A stretch of 64,000 bases of DNA from Zhongshania aliphaticivorans. Its GTDB lineage: Bacteria > Pseudomonadota > Gammaproteobacteria > Pseudomonadales > Spongiibacteraceae. Below the pieces are notes generated by a model, which was not told where the DNA came from, searched no databases, and saw only the letters and a program-made list of their open reading frames with translations. Numbering within the stretch: position 1 is the first letter of the stretch; each line of letters starts with the position of its first letter. The stretch is taken from positions 1,581,501 through 1,645,500 of the forward strand of contig NZ_CP014544.1 in the NCBI RefSeq assembly GCF_001586255.1. The letters run 5' to 3'. The translations under genes and the position numbers were made by a program. This document shows positions 37,001 through 45,724 of this stretch, one piece after another.

Positions 37001-37820
37001 GTAAGTCATCCATAATGGTTTCAAGGGTGTCGGCCAAAAAGCGACTAGCGGCAATTTCCATGGCGCGACCTAGTTCTGCATCAACAACCTTTTCGGCTAG
37101 CGGTCTGAGACGCCATATCAGTTCGGCAATTTTGGGCAATTCTTCCTTCGGCGGTAATTTCTGCTCGGCGTAAGGCTCCAGCACGTGTTGAGACACGAGT
37201 TTAACAAACTCATTGGCCACCTTTTGAACGTTGCCCCGCATCATGCGCAAAATGTCGAGCAACTCGTCTAATGGAATACCGGTGCCGCATAGCTCCTCGG
37301 CAACTTTGAGAGTGCTCATGCTGGATATGCGCATTTTACTGCCTGAGACACTAAATAGGCCTAGGTCATGGGCTGTTTTAATCGCTGACGGCGTGAGTTT
37401 GGTGCCAAACATCCTTACGAGCTCTGTCATGGGGAGTGTGGTCGGGGCCTCATTTGTCCACGGCGAGTTAACTGCCGTTTCTATGCCCAGTATTTCACTT
37501 AGCCCTACACCTTCTTCTAGCGCGGACAATAATTCTCGTATTGAGGACAGGGTGTAGCCGCGATCTAATAAATTGGCGATTAGCCGCAAGCGCGATAAGT
37601 GTTGGTTGTTGTATATACCCTTGCGGCCCTGTAATGCCGGCGGTGGGAGTACCCCTCGGTCTTGGTAGGCGCGGATATTACGTACGGTTGTATTGGCAGC
37701 GATAGCCAATTGTTCAACCGAATAATCGCGCTGCGCATCCGCTTCGCTGTGGTCTTCAGTTTGCCCAGTCTGAGGTAAGAGTTGGGCCATGCTCGTGATG
37801 GTGTCTTCGGGAAATTTCAT
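36990..37820 (-). CDS. MerR-family transcriptional regulator
   Basis: About 276 residues from the ATG at 37820; the frame opens further to 37928 and a later ATG exists at 37790, so the start is uncertain. The winged helix-turn-helix (about 32-104) reads YSVEQLAIAANTTVRNIRAYQDRGVLPPP, then the usual HLSRLRLIANLLDRGYTLSSIRELL. The C-terminal half is long and helical, with no cysteine cluster, so it is not a metal sensor. It is divergent from the TonB receptor gene, whose promoter carries an ATGTnACAT dyad found again before the BVMO operon. It may regulate both; see findings. Confidence 0.85.
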   Translation of the reverse strand: MKFPEDTITSMAQLLPQTGQTEDHSEADAQRDYSVEQLAIAANTTVRNIRAYQDRGVLPPPALQGRKGIYNNQHLSRLRLIANLLDRGYTLSSIRELLSALEEGVGLSEILGIETAVNSPWTNEAPTTLPMTELVRMFGTKLTPSAIKTAHDLGLFSVSGSKMRISSMSTLKVAEELCGTGIPLDELLDILRMMRGNVQKVANEFVKLVSQHVLEPYAEQKLPPKEELPKIAELIWRLRPLAEKVVDAELGRAMEIAASRFLADTLETIMDDLPKE

Positions 37821-37991
37821 TGTTGCTGGGTAGCCGTCTCGATGAAGGAAGATGGGTAGTGATGAGCCCTGAAGGCGTTGATTCTCACTAAAGCTAGCAT
37901 CAATTGCAATTAGTGGGGTGAGTGACATTAAAAATTTGTCTGCTCAGCCAATGTTGCCAAATTGTAATAATGGCACTGTGAATAAAATAGC

Positions 37992-38026
37992 TTGACTCAG
38001 TTGTATTCTCAAATTAATGTTACATT
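37992..38026 (+). promoter_or_regulatory. TonB-receptor promoter with ATGTnACAT dyad
   Basis: TTGACT (37992-37997), 17-bp spacer, TAATGT (38015-38020). The palindrome AATGTTACATT lies at 38016-38026, covering the -10. The same arrangement recurs at 41392-41426. Binding protein unknown; the MerR-type regulator is the nearest candidate. Confidence 0.6.
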
Positions 38027-38082
38027 ATCTGATGGTTCATAGCTTTGTGTTGCATAAAAATAATCAAACTTGAGGTAGTGTT

Positions 38083-40557
38083 ATGGGTAAGCGTTCCATT
38101 TTACATGGATCTTGGATGGCTACGTTAGTTGCTTTGTCGCCGTTGGCAAATGCAGCAGTGTTAGAGGAAGTCATTGTGACCGCTCAGCACCGTAGTCAAA
38201 GTCTACAGGATGTTCCGGTGTCGGTCAGTGCAATAAGTGGCGATAAAATGATGGAAGCCGGCATTAACCGAATGGAAGATTTACAGGCTTACGTTCCCAA
38301 TTTAACGGTCACCGAAAGTGGTATCAGTACTGATATTTATATTCGCGGTATTGGCACGGGTATGAATCAGGGCTTTGAACAGTCAGTGGGCATGTATGTT
38401 GATGGTATTTACTATGGTAGAGCGCAATTAGCACGTGCTCCCTTTTTGGATTTGGCCCGAGTTGAAGTACTACGTGGCCCCCAGAATATTCTGCATGGTA
38501 AAAACAGTATTGCAGGTGCAGTAAACCTGGTTACCGCCGACGCGAGTGAGTATTTCGAAGGCCTACTGTCGACACTCTACGAACCAAATTTTGATGAAAA
38601 AGTGTATGACTTAATGCTTTCTGGGCCATTGACGGACACCGTTGGTGTGCGCTTTTCTGCTCGTTTGCGCGAGTATGGCGGGTTTGTCGAGGACTTGTTT
38701 CAGAAAATAGATGGCCCGCAGTATGATCAGCAAACCTTTCGCCTAAAAATTAATTGGCAGGCTACAGATGCCACCAAAGTTGCACTGAAAGCTGAACTTG
38801 GCAGCTTTGATTCTCTGGGGCGCCAAGCCGAAATTATTAATGATGAACCCTCAACGTCAGATGTTTTCCTGTTTACCGGTAAGACAGAAGCTGAAATTTT
38901 GGATAACACCCAATTTCCGGGTGTGGTTAATGTCGATACAGATGATTCGGTCCGCAATAATTACCAGGATTATAAGTCTGCCACTAACGGTAACTACAGT
39001 AATAACGACACAACAAATTTAACTTTGAATGTGACAAATATGACCGAAAGTGGGCATGAGTTCACCTCTATAAGCGGTTATTTGCACTATGAATACAATG
39101 ATCTTTGTGACTGCGATGCAACGCCGGCAGAATTGTTTAAGCTCGAATTAGGTGAAGATTATTCGCAGTTTAGCCAAGAATTGCGCTGGGTGTCGCCATC
39201 GGGCGAAGCGGTTGAATACATCGGTGGAATTTATCTGCAGCGCAATGAACTCGATTTCCGCGATAAGCTGATTCAAGATTCCGACGTGGTTGTTCAGTTG
39301 CTTAACGCGGCTGATTATCTTGAAGCGGGTGGACGGGGTGATGTTGACCCTAATCCCCTAGGCGGATCACCTGCCGAAATTCTGGGGATTGGCGATGCCG
39401 GTAATGCGGTTGAGAATATTACCGCGCCTCGGACATTTTTAAGTACATCGAATATATTTTCTGCATTCTTACAGGCCACTTTCCATTTTGGTGATGATTG
39501 GCGTATGACCTTGGGTGGTCGCGAAACGATAGAGAAAAAGACCGGTAGTCGTAAGCTAGACTTGGCGGATCTCGATGGGAATTCGCTGCCTATCGGCGAG
39601 GTAGATACCGTTTCAGGTATTACATTTTCAGCTGAGCGCCATGACCTTCGAGGCAAGCGCACGGAAAAGTCATTCTCACCTTTGTTAAATTTCCAGTGGG
39701 ATTACTCTGCCGATGGTATGGCTTATTTCACTGCAACTAAAGGTGTGAAAGCGGGCGGCTTTGATGCGCGCTCCAATATGTCACCAAGTGCCGAGCCCAC
39801 TCCCCGCAACCCGGGTGCGGTAGTTGCTAATCAAAGTGTGTTAATCGGTACTTTTGAATATGAAGAAGAAGAGGCGAGTAGCTTAGAAATTGGCTTAAAA
39901 ACGGGGTTGCTAGACGGTGCCGCAGAGCTAAACTTGGCGCTATTTTATACTCTGTATGAAGACCTACAGATCAGTATTTTTGATGGCACCTTAGGTTTTA
40001 ATGTCGGCAATGCTAAAGAGGCGGTGACCAAGGGCATTGAAATGGATGGTCGTTGGCAGCTGACAGATTATTTTAGTCTTGGTGGCGCGCTGGCGGTAAT
40101 GGATTTTGAGTTTACCGATTTTGAAAATGGTCAGTGTCGTCAGGATCAAGCGCCGACATCGAGTAATGGTGTGAACTGTGACTACACCGGCATGAGCAAT
40201 CAATACGTTGCCGATTGGTCAGGTACATTTTTGATGGGCTATGTTAGGCCGATTAGTGAGACTTTAGGTATTGGCTTGGGCCTTGATTTTGTCTTCACTG
40301 ATAAATACAACCCATCCTCAAACCTCGATCCGCGAGTTGAACAAAATGGTTTTGTTAAAGTCAACGGCCGCATTGGCATTGGCGCAATTGATAAACATTG
40401 GGAGCTGGCGCTCGTGGGTAAAAACCTGACTGACGAAGTGATTATTGTTTACGCTGCCGACACGCCGTTGTCTAAAACGATTTTTGGCGCCACCAGCCAT
40501 ACCGGCTTTTTAGAGCCACCTCGTTCAATCGCCATGCAATTTACTTATCGCATGTGA
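38083..40557 (+). CDS. TonB-dependent outer-membrane receptor
   Basis: 824 residues. Signal peptide about 1-23 (LANA/AVLEE), then TonB-box-like residues (EEVIVTAQ), plug domain with IRGIGTG and VDGIYYGRAQL and the RGPQNILHGKNSIAGAVN motif, then a 22-strand-type barrel ending in QFTYRM. It lacks an STN domain, so it is not a signal-transducing type. The sequence resembles receptors for lipophilic or polycyclic compounds more than siderophore receptors, but that is only inference. No TonB/ExbBD genes nearby. Confidence 0.93.
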   Translation: MGKRSILHGSWMATLVALSPLANAAVLEEVIVTAQHRSQSLQDVPVSVSAISGDKMMEAGINRMEDLQAYVPNLTVTESGISTDIYIRGIGTGMNQGFEQSVGMYVDGIYYGRAQLARAPFLDLARVEVLRGPQNILHGKNSIAGAVNLVTADASEYFEGLLSTLYEPNFDEKVYDLMLSGPLTDTVGVRFSARLREYGGFVEDLFQKIDGPQYDQQTFRLKINWQATDATKVALKAELGSFDSLGRQAEIINDEPSTSDVFLFTGKTEAEILDNTQFPGVVNVDTDDSVRNNYQDYKSATNGNYSNNDTTNLTLNVTNMTESGHEFTSISGYLHYEYNDLCDCDATPAELFKLELGEDYSQFSQELRWVSPSGEAVEYIGGIYLQRNELDFRDKLIQDSDVVVQLLNAADYLEAGGRGDVDPNPLGGSPAEILGIGDAGNAVENITAPRTFLSTSNIFSAFLQATFHFGDDWRMTLGGRETIEKKTGSRKLDLADLDGNSLPIGEVDTVSGITFSAERHDLRGKRTEKSFSPLLNFQWDYSADGMAYFTATKGVKAGGFDARSNMSPSAEPTPRNPGAVVANQSVLIGTFEYEEEEASSLEIGLKTGLLDGAAELNLALFYTLYEDLQISIFDGTLGFNVGNAKEAVTKGIEMDGRWQLTDYFSLGGALAVMDFEFTDFENGQCRQDQAPTSSNGVNCDYTGMSNQYVADWSGTFLMGYVRPISETLGIGLGLDFVFTDKYNPSSNLDPRVEQNGFVKVNGRIGIGAIDKHWELALVGKNLTDEVIIVYAADTPLSKTIFGATSHTGFLEPPRSIAMQFTYRM

Positions 40558-40564
40558 TTCATAT

Positions 40565-40601
40565 TGAGGACGATGCTTATGCCTAGCACCGTCCTCATTT
40601 T
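40565..40601 (+). terminator. Rho-independent terminator after TonB receptor gene
   Basis: An 8-bp stem TGAGGACG (40565-40572) with CGTCCTCA (40590-40597), extended by four more pairs beyond one mismatch, followed by TTTT. It sits 8 nt after the receptor stop and partly limits read-through to the START gene. Confidence 0.8.
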
Positions 40602-40626
40602 ATCAACGGAACAGGAGTTGGCTTTA

Positions 40627-41289
40627 ATGTTAAAAATAAAACAATTTGTGCTACTCGCGGGTTTATTTTTTTCTGGCTTTAGTGCACAAGCCGTTGACTG
40701 GGAGTTGGCCAAAGACGCTGAGGGGGTAAAAGTATTTACTGGCGCAGTTGCTGGCTCGGAATACAAAGCCTTTCGGGGTGAGATTGTTGTTGATGCTGAG
40801 CTTAATCAGCTGATGGCGGTGTTGGACGATACCGCTAATTTTTCGAACTGGATGTACAACTGCAAATCACCAAAATTACTGTATAAGGCGAGTTTATTAG
40901 ACCGCTATCAGTACCTACAAAATGACTTCCCTTGGCCGGCGAAGGATCGAGAGATGATTTTGCGCAATGAAATTAGCCAAGATCCTGCAAGCCGAGTGAC
41001 CACGGTAAAATTGAGCTCAGTTGCGCTTGAAAAACTACCCGCTCCAGCTCGGCAGGCTATGCCCAAAACGGGGGCAGCGGTTCGTATGGAGGCGGTGCAG
41101 GGCTTCTTTGAACTTAGCCCAGTAAGCGATACGCAAACCAAGGTGATATTTCAGCTGCATTTAGATCCTGGTGGTGGTTTGCCCGCAGGCTTGGTGAACG
41201 CGCTCATAGTCGATAATCCCTTTGAGACCTTGAAGGCACTGGCTAAGCAAGCCGTGAGGCCTGAATACGCCAATTTTAATCCTTTCTGA
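40627..41289 (+). CDS. START-domain protein, secreted
   Basis: 220 residues. A signal peptide ends near SAQA/VDW. The rest is a START/helix-grip lipid-binding domain with the typical start WELAKDAEGVKVFTG, the FPWPAKDREMILR segment, and a C-terminal helix (LVNALIVDNPFETLKALAKQ). The ATG at 40627 has AGGAG 9 nt upstream; the frame opens to 40564 but that part lies in the preceding terminator. It may bind or carry a lipid or sterol in the periplasm. It lies between the TonB receptor and the BVMO operon, fitting uptake of a hydrophobic compound. Confidence 0.87.
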   Translation: MLKIKQFVLLAGLFFSGFSAQAVDWELAKDAEGVKVFTGAVAGSEYKAFRGEIVVDAELNQLMAVLDDTANFSNWMYNCKSPKLLYKASLLDRYQYLQNDFPWPAKDREMILRNEISQDPASRVTTVKLSSVALEKLPAPARQAMPKTGAAVRMEAVQGFFELSPVSDTQTKVIFQLHLDPGGGLPAGLVNALIVDNPFETLKALAKQAVRPEYANFNPF

Positions 41290-41308
41290 TTACTCGATCC
41301 TATCTTGT

Positions 41309-41328
41309 TACGCGGCGTTAGCCGCGTA
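41309..41328 (+). terminator. Hairpin after START gene
   Basis: Perfect 8-bp stem TACGCGGC/GCCGCGTA with a GTTA loop, followed by TTTCC. A second GC-rich hairpin (GCGCG, loop GCTT, CGCGC) follows about 15 nt later. Together they likely end the START transcript. Confidence 0.65.
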
Positions 41329-41391
41329 TTTCCGCGGGCTTATGCGCGGCTTCGCGCTTATAAAATTTGTTCAGATTTTAATCAAATTAAC

Positions 41392-41441
41392 TTGACATTG
41401 AATGATGTCGCATTTAATGTGACATCATTCAATGTTACATA
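41392..41441 (+). promoter_or_regulatory. BVMO-operon promoter with tandem dyads
   Basis: Consensus TTGACA (41392-41397), 17-bp spacer, TAATGT (41415-41420). Two dyad copies AATGTGACATC (41416-41426) and AATGTTACATA (41431-41441) lie 15 bp apart, centre to centre. The whole segment forms a larger inverted repeat: arms 41393-41409 and 41421-41437 match at 16 of 17 positions. Same -35/-10 spacing and same dyad position as the TonB promoter. Confidence 0.65.
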
Positions 41442-41468
41442 ATAATATGTCTAATTAAGGAGCGTTTT

Positions 41469-42335
41469 ATGGAAAGCCAGAGCAAAAAGATAGTGCAACC
41501 AGTTCGCCGTAATCTTGAGTTTCACCTGCCCAAAGAGCGTATCGGTGATTGGCATGCGGGTGGTGCTCACATCACTCATTTTTTTAATGCTTTGTCGATA
41601 TTTTTCCCTGACGGTGAACGCTTTTTCATTGATAGCGTTCGTCATTACCGCGACCGAATTAAGGACCCCGCTTTAAAGGAGTCAGTACGTGGCTTTATTG
41701 GTCAGGAGGCGATGCACGGGCGCGAACACGAAGAATACAATCAGGCCCTGGTAGATAAAGGCATGCCATCTGATCGCTATGGTCGTATTGTCATTCGCTT
41801 GCTGGGCTTTTTCACTCGCTTTTCGCCGAAGGTTTCTCAGCTAGCAGGAACAATAGCCTTAGAACACTTGACTGCCATTCTTGCCAATATGGTATTGAGC
41901 GATCCTCGTATTCTGCACAATGCGGAGCCGCGGTTTGCTGCGTTATGGAAGTGGCATGCAATGGAAGAAACTGAACATAAAGCTGTTGCCTATGATGTCT
42001 ATCAGCAGGTCGTCGGTGGGGGATTAATGGGCTATTTCCATCGTTGCTGGGCTTTGTTAATGGCTACATCTATATTTTGGGTGTTGGTTATTCCATTTCA
42101 TATCGGTTTGGTACGCAAGGAAGGCCAGCTATGGAATGTGCGCGGCTGGATTAAAGTGACTAACTTTTTATGGGGGGCGCCGGGCGTGCTACGTCGCACG
42201 ATTCCGGATTGGTTAGATTATTTTAAGCCTGGCTTTCACCCCTGGGATCACAACAATGCACATTATTTAGACGGGCTGGATGCCTTGGTCGCGGAGGTAG
42301 ATAACTATGGCGCGCCCACGGGTGCGGTTGCATGA
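41469..42335 (+). CDS. PF10118 'metal-dependent hydrolase' with diiron-like ligand pattern
   Basis: 288 residues, matching the family annotated as predicted metal-dependent hydrolase. The visible pattern is that of a ferritin-like diiron helix bundle: E50 in a first helix, E80xxH83 in a second, E132 in a third, E167xxH170 in a fourth. That set (E...ExxH...E...ExxH) is what diiron oxygenases and ferritin-like proteins use. It also has a C-terminal hydrophobic helix (about 193-213). The family label does not prove hydrolysis; an oxygenase role is plausible here because the next genes encode a monooxygenase, an esterase-like protein and a dehydrogenase. Overlaps the next gene by 4 nt. Confidence 0.8.
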   Translation: MESQSKKIVQPVRRNLEFHLPKERIGDWHAGGAHITHFFNALSIFFPDGERFFIDSVRHYRDRIKDPALKESVRGFIGQEAMHGREHEEYNQALVDKGMPSDRYGRIVIRLLGFFTRFSPKVSQLAGTIALEHLTAILANMVLSDPRILHNAEPRFAALWKWHAMEETEHKAVAYDVYQQVVGGGLMGYFHRCWALLMATSIFWVLVIPFHIGLVRKEGQLWNVRGWIKVTNFLWGAPGVLRRTIPDWLDYFKPGFHPWDHNNAHYLDGLDALVAEVDNYGAPTGAVA

Positions 42336-43321
42336 GACCGCACCACGCTGAGTTGGTCGGAAATGACGCGGCGCTTGCCGCGTTCAAGGATATGCGCGCG
42401 CAATTCCAGCTAACCCCTCTGGCCAGTGTTGATCCACAAACATTAAAGACCTGGCGTCCAAAGAAGTTTTTGTGGCAGCGCCTGCTGCCACTTTTGGGGC
42501 GCCAGGCAGGCCTTAAGTCTAAGCTGAGTCAGGTCGACGGGCATCGCTTGCATTATTGGGCGGGGGGATGTGCAGCAGGTCCTGTCGTAGTCCTACTTCA
42601 CGGGTTTGGCTCAAGCAAAGAAAATTGGGCTTATCTCACTGCCAAGTTAAGTAAGACGTATCGTTTATTGGTGCCTGATATTCCGGGTTTTGGGCAGAGC
42701 GATTTTATTTTTGATGCAGATTATCGCCTTGCTGCTCAAGCAGATCGACTGGCGCAGTGGCTAAAGGATCTCGGTGTCGACCGCGCCCATTTTGTCGGCA
42801 GCTCGATGGGCGGTGCAATTGCCGCACAAATCGCGGCTCGGCACCCAGGCTTAATGAATAAACTTTGTTTGATGAATGCTGCTGGTGTGCCTGGTAAGCA
42901 CCTAACGCAACTGGAAAGCGGTCTCGCTGCAGGGGTTAATTATTTAGCGCCAAGCCAGGCCAAAGATGCATGGCAGGTGTTTGCGATTGCCCTGCATCCT
43001 CAGCGCCGTTGGCTAGGACTCGCGTTTGCTTTTCTTATGGGTTCGGCAATGAGTCATCGTAAGGTTCTCAATGACTTTTTGTTTGGGAGCTTAGTTGAAT
43101 CCCTGGCGGATACATTTATACAGCTACCGTCAATTGGTGCGCCGACACTCGTGTTGTGGGGGGACTCAGACCAAGTGCTTGATGTCAGCTGCGCAGATGG
43201 TTTTTGCGAGCGCATCCCCAATGCTAAAGCCATGATTTTACCCGCTGTGGGGCATCTACCAATGCTGGAGGTGCCGGGATTGACTGCGCGCCTACTACAC
43301 GATTTTTGGTGTGCGAATTAG
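42332..43321 (+). CDS. Alpha/beta hydrolase (esterase/lipase-like)
   Basis: 329 residues. An N-terminal extension of about 70 residues precedes the fold. The oxyanion-hole motif is LLHGFGSS, the nucleophile elbow is GSSMGG (Ser158), the acid is D278 or D280 in LWGDSDQ, and the histidine is H308 in VGHLPM. Predicted carboxylester hydrolysis. It sits between the diiron-like protein and the BVMO, consistent with hydrolysing the ester made by the latter. Confidence 0.9.
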   Translation: MRPHHAELVGNDAALAAFKDMRAQFQLTPLASVDPQTLKTWRPKKFLWQRLLPLLGRQAGLKSKLSQVDGHRLHYWAGGCAAGPVVVLLHGFGSSKENWAYLTAKLSKTYRLLVPDIPGFGQSDFIFDADYRLAAQADRLAQWLKDLGVDRAHFVGSSMGGAIAAQIAARHPGLMNKLCLMNAAGVPGKHLTQLESGLAAGVNYLAPSQAKDAWQVFAIALHPQRRWLGLAFAFLMGSAMSHRKVLNDFLFGSLVESLADTFIQLPSIGAPTLVLWGDSDQVLDVSCADGFCERIPNAKAMILPAVGHLPMLEVPGLTARLLHDFWCAN

Positions 43322-43330
43322 AGAGTAAGA

Positions 43331-44872
43331 ATGCATATGTCTGATAATAAAAAGGAAGTAAAACCTGCGGTTGAGGTAGCGATTATTGGTGCTGGTTTCG
43401 GCGGTATAGGTTTAGCTATTCGCCTGCAGCAGCAGGGCGTTCAAGATTTTGTGATCTACGAGCAGGCGGCGGATGTTGGCGGCGTTTGGCGAGACAATAT
43501 TTATCCCGGCGCGGCGTGTGATGTGCCTTCACACCTGTATTCATTTTCATTTGAGGCAAATCCAGATTGGGGGCGCAGCTATGGGCCTCAAGAGGAGATT
43601 CACCGCTATTTGCAGCACTGTGCCAAAAAATACCAATTAAATAGCCGCATTCAATTTAATACGACGGTGAGTGGTCTCGCATTCTGCGAGAAGAATGGTC
43701 TATGGACGATCAATTTTGCCGATGGCACGCAGAGCACTGCGCGCGCGGTGGTCTTGGCAATTGGCGCCTTAAATATTCCTCAATACCCTAAGATTGATGG
43801 CCTAGAAAAGTTTGGCGGTAAAATTATGCACACCGCTAAATGGGATCAAGACTATTCACTTACAAATAAGCGTGTCGCGGTAATTGGTACGGGCGCGAGT
43901 GCGATTCAGGTTGTGCCAGCGATTCAGCCAGAGGTGGCGTCCTTAGCCTTATTTCAGCGCACGCCGCCGTGGGTAATGCCAAAGTTTGACCGTCGCCAAA
44001 GTACTGTTCGTCAGGCTCGACTTCGGCGTTGGCCCTTTCTGCAGAGGCTTATTCGAAACCTCCAATATTTGATCGCCGAAAGCGTGGTGCCTGCATTTAT
44101 GTGGGACAGTGTCTTAACCCGATTTGGTGAGGCGATGGGGCGGCGCTATCTTAAAAAAGTGGTCAGCGATCCCTTGTTGAGAAAACAGCTTACTCCGCAA
44201 TATGCAATGGGATGTAAGCGAGTGTTGCTATCAGACAATTACTACCCAGCGTTAACCAAGAGTAATGTCAGCTTATTAAGTGCAGGGATTAGCCATATTG
44301 ATAAACACGCGATTTATAGCGCCGATGGTCAGCGCATAGAGGTGGATGCGGTGGTGTTGGCCACGGGGTTTAAAGTACCTGTATCGGGGGCGCCAATGCC
44401 CGTGCGGGGCTTGGCAGGGCGCGACTTAAATAATGATTGGGCTATCGGCTCTGAGGCTTACAAAGGGATGACAGTCTCTGGCTACCCCAATTTACTTTAC
44501 ATCATGGGCCCGAATACGGGGCCGGGTAATACGTCAGTGATTTTTTATATCGAGTCGCAGATTCATTATATTTTACAGTATTTAAGCGCCTTGCGAGCTT
44601 CGCCAAATGAATACATAAATGTAAAGCCGGAGGTTCAGCGTACATTTAACGAGGATGTGCAGCGCCGGTTTAAAGGAACCACGTGGACCTCGGGCTGCAA
44701 TAGTTGGTATTTAACGGCTGACGGCAAGAATACCACCTTGTGGCCGAGTTTTTCGTGGCTATACCGATTGCGCACGCGGCGTTTTAATAATGCAGAATAT
44801 GAATTTGTTGAAGTCGGAGCGTCACGTGAAGATGACGCCGAGCTTGGCGTTGAACTGGCTGCACAAAGCTAA
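43331..44872 (+). CDS. Flavin monooxygenase, Baeyer-Villiger type
   Basis: 513 residues. First Rossmann motif GAGFGGIG (20-27) binds FAD; second GTGASA (186-191) binds NADPH. Between them the Baeyer-Villiger fingerprint FxGxxxHxxxW is matched by F161...H167...W171. Type-I BVMOs convert ketones to esters or lactones with O2 and NADPH. The ATG at 43331 is followed by an in-frame ATG at 43337; either may be used. It resembles MymA/EthA-type monooxygenases. Ketone substrate unknown. Confidence 0.92.
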   Translation: MHMSDNKKEVKPAVEVAIIGAGFGGIGLAIRLQQQGVQDFVIYEQAADVGGVWRDNIYPGAACDVPSHLYSFSFEANPDWGRSYGPQEEIHRYLQHCAKKYQLNSRIQFNTTVSGLAFCEKNGLWTINFADGTQSTARAVVLAIGALNIPQYPKIDGLEKFGGKIMHTAKWDQDYSLTNKRVAVIGTGASAIQVVPAIQPEVASLALFQRTPPWVMPKFDRRQSTVRQARLRRWPFLQRLIRNLQYLIAESVVPAFMWDSVLTRFGEAMGRRYLKKVVSDPLLRKQLTPQYAMGCKRVLLSDNYYPALTKSNVSLLSAGISHIDKHAIYSADGQRIEVDAVVLATGFKVPVSGAPMPVRGLAGRDLNNDWAIGSEAYKGMTVSGYPNLLYIMGPNTGPGNTSVIFYIESQIHYILQYLSALRASPNEYINVKPEVQRTFNEDVQRRFKGTTWTSGCNSWYLTADGKNTTLWPSFSWLYRLRTRRFNNAEYEFVEVGASREDDAELGVELAAQS

Positions 44873-44881
44873 GGGGATGTG

Positions 44882-45721
44882 GTGAAAAATTTTAAAAATA
44901 AGGTTATTGCAGTTACTGGCGCAGCATCAGGTATCGGTCGTGCCTTGGTCGAGGGTTTGCTCGCCAGTGGTGCGCGGGTTGCTGCATCTGATGTCGACAA
45001 TACTAATTTGCAGCGTCTTAGAGAACTTGCTGCTACCGAGCTGCTGTTACTGTCTAGCGTCGACGTCAGTGATCAGGCGGCAATGCAAGCATGGGCGAAT
45101 GAGGTAAAAACTCATTTTGGTGAGGTCGATGGCGTAATCAATAACGCCGGTGTGGCGCTCAGCTGCCATGCGAGTGATCAACCCCGGGAGCAAATGGAGT
45201 GGCTGTTTAATATTAATTACTGGGGCGTGATTAACGGTGTGGAAGCCTTTCTGCCGGAATTAATGCGCCGCCCAGAGGCTTGCATTGTTAATATCTCGTC
45301 GTTGTTTGGCTTGCTGTCCGTACCTTCGCAGTCGGCCTATAATGCGGCGAAATTTGCCGTGAGGGGCTACTCCGAGTCGCTGAGGCAAGATCTGCGAGAG
45401 ACCTCAATAAAAGTGGTAACGGTTCACCCAGGCGGTATTCAGACCAATATTGCCAATAATGGTCGCCATTTGCATTCGATTACCGGCAATGCCGCTGATG
45501 TCGATAAAACGGCGGCACTGTTTAATAGCATTGCGGCAACGAGCCCCAGGCAGGCCGCCAAGAAAATAATGTTGGGGATGCGGAAATCAAAGCCACGGGT
45601 TTTGATCGGCAGCGACGCGTGGTTTTTAGACAAAATTCAGCGCCTGTTTCCCGCTTGGTATGACCGCTTGCTTGTGCCGATGATGACAGTCGGCACGCGC
45701 ATGGCTTTAAAGCGGGTTTGA
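44882..45721 (+). CDS. SDR-family oxidoreductase
   Basis: About 279 residues. Cofactor motif TGAASGIG, Asp after the second strand (ASDVDN), NNAG, catalytic Ser in NISSLFG, Tyr and Lys in YNAAK. The C-terminal extension resembles SDRs linked to BVMOs (SadH-type). GTG at 44882 is preferred (AAGGGGA 5 nt upstream) over GTG at 44879. It may oxidise an alcohol to the ketone used by the monooxygenase. Last gene of the operon; it converges on ygfZ with a 3-nt gap. Confidence 0.9.
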   Translation: MKNFKNKVIAVTGAASGIGRALVEGLLASGARVAASDVDNTNLQRLRELAATELLLLSSVDVSDQAAMQAWANEVKTHFGEVDGVINNAGVALSCHASDQPREQMEWLFNINYWGVINGVEAFLPELMRRPEACIVNISSLFGLLSVPSQSAYNAAKFAVRGYSESLRQDLRETSIKVVTVHPGGIQTNIANNGRHLHSITGNAADVDKTAALFNSIAATSPRQAAKKIMLGMRKSKPRVLIGSDAWFLDKIQRLFPAWYDRLLVPMMTVGTRMALKRV

Positions 45722-45724
45722 GGG

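Noticed and set aside
36990-37820. MerR protein as a metal or redox sensor
   Set aside because: The C-terminal half has no cysteine cluster as in MerR, CueR, ZntR or SoxR.
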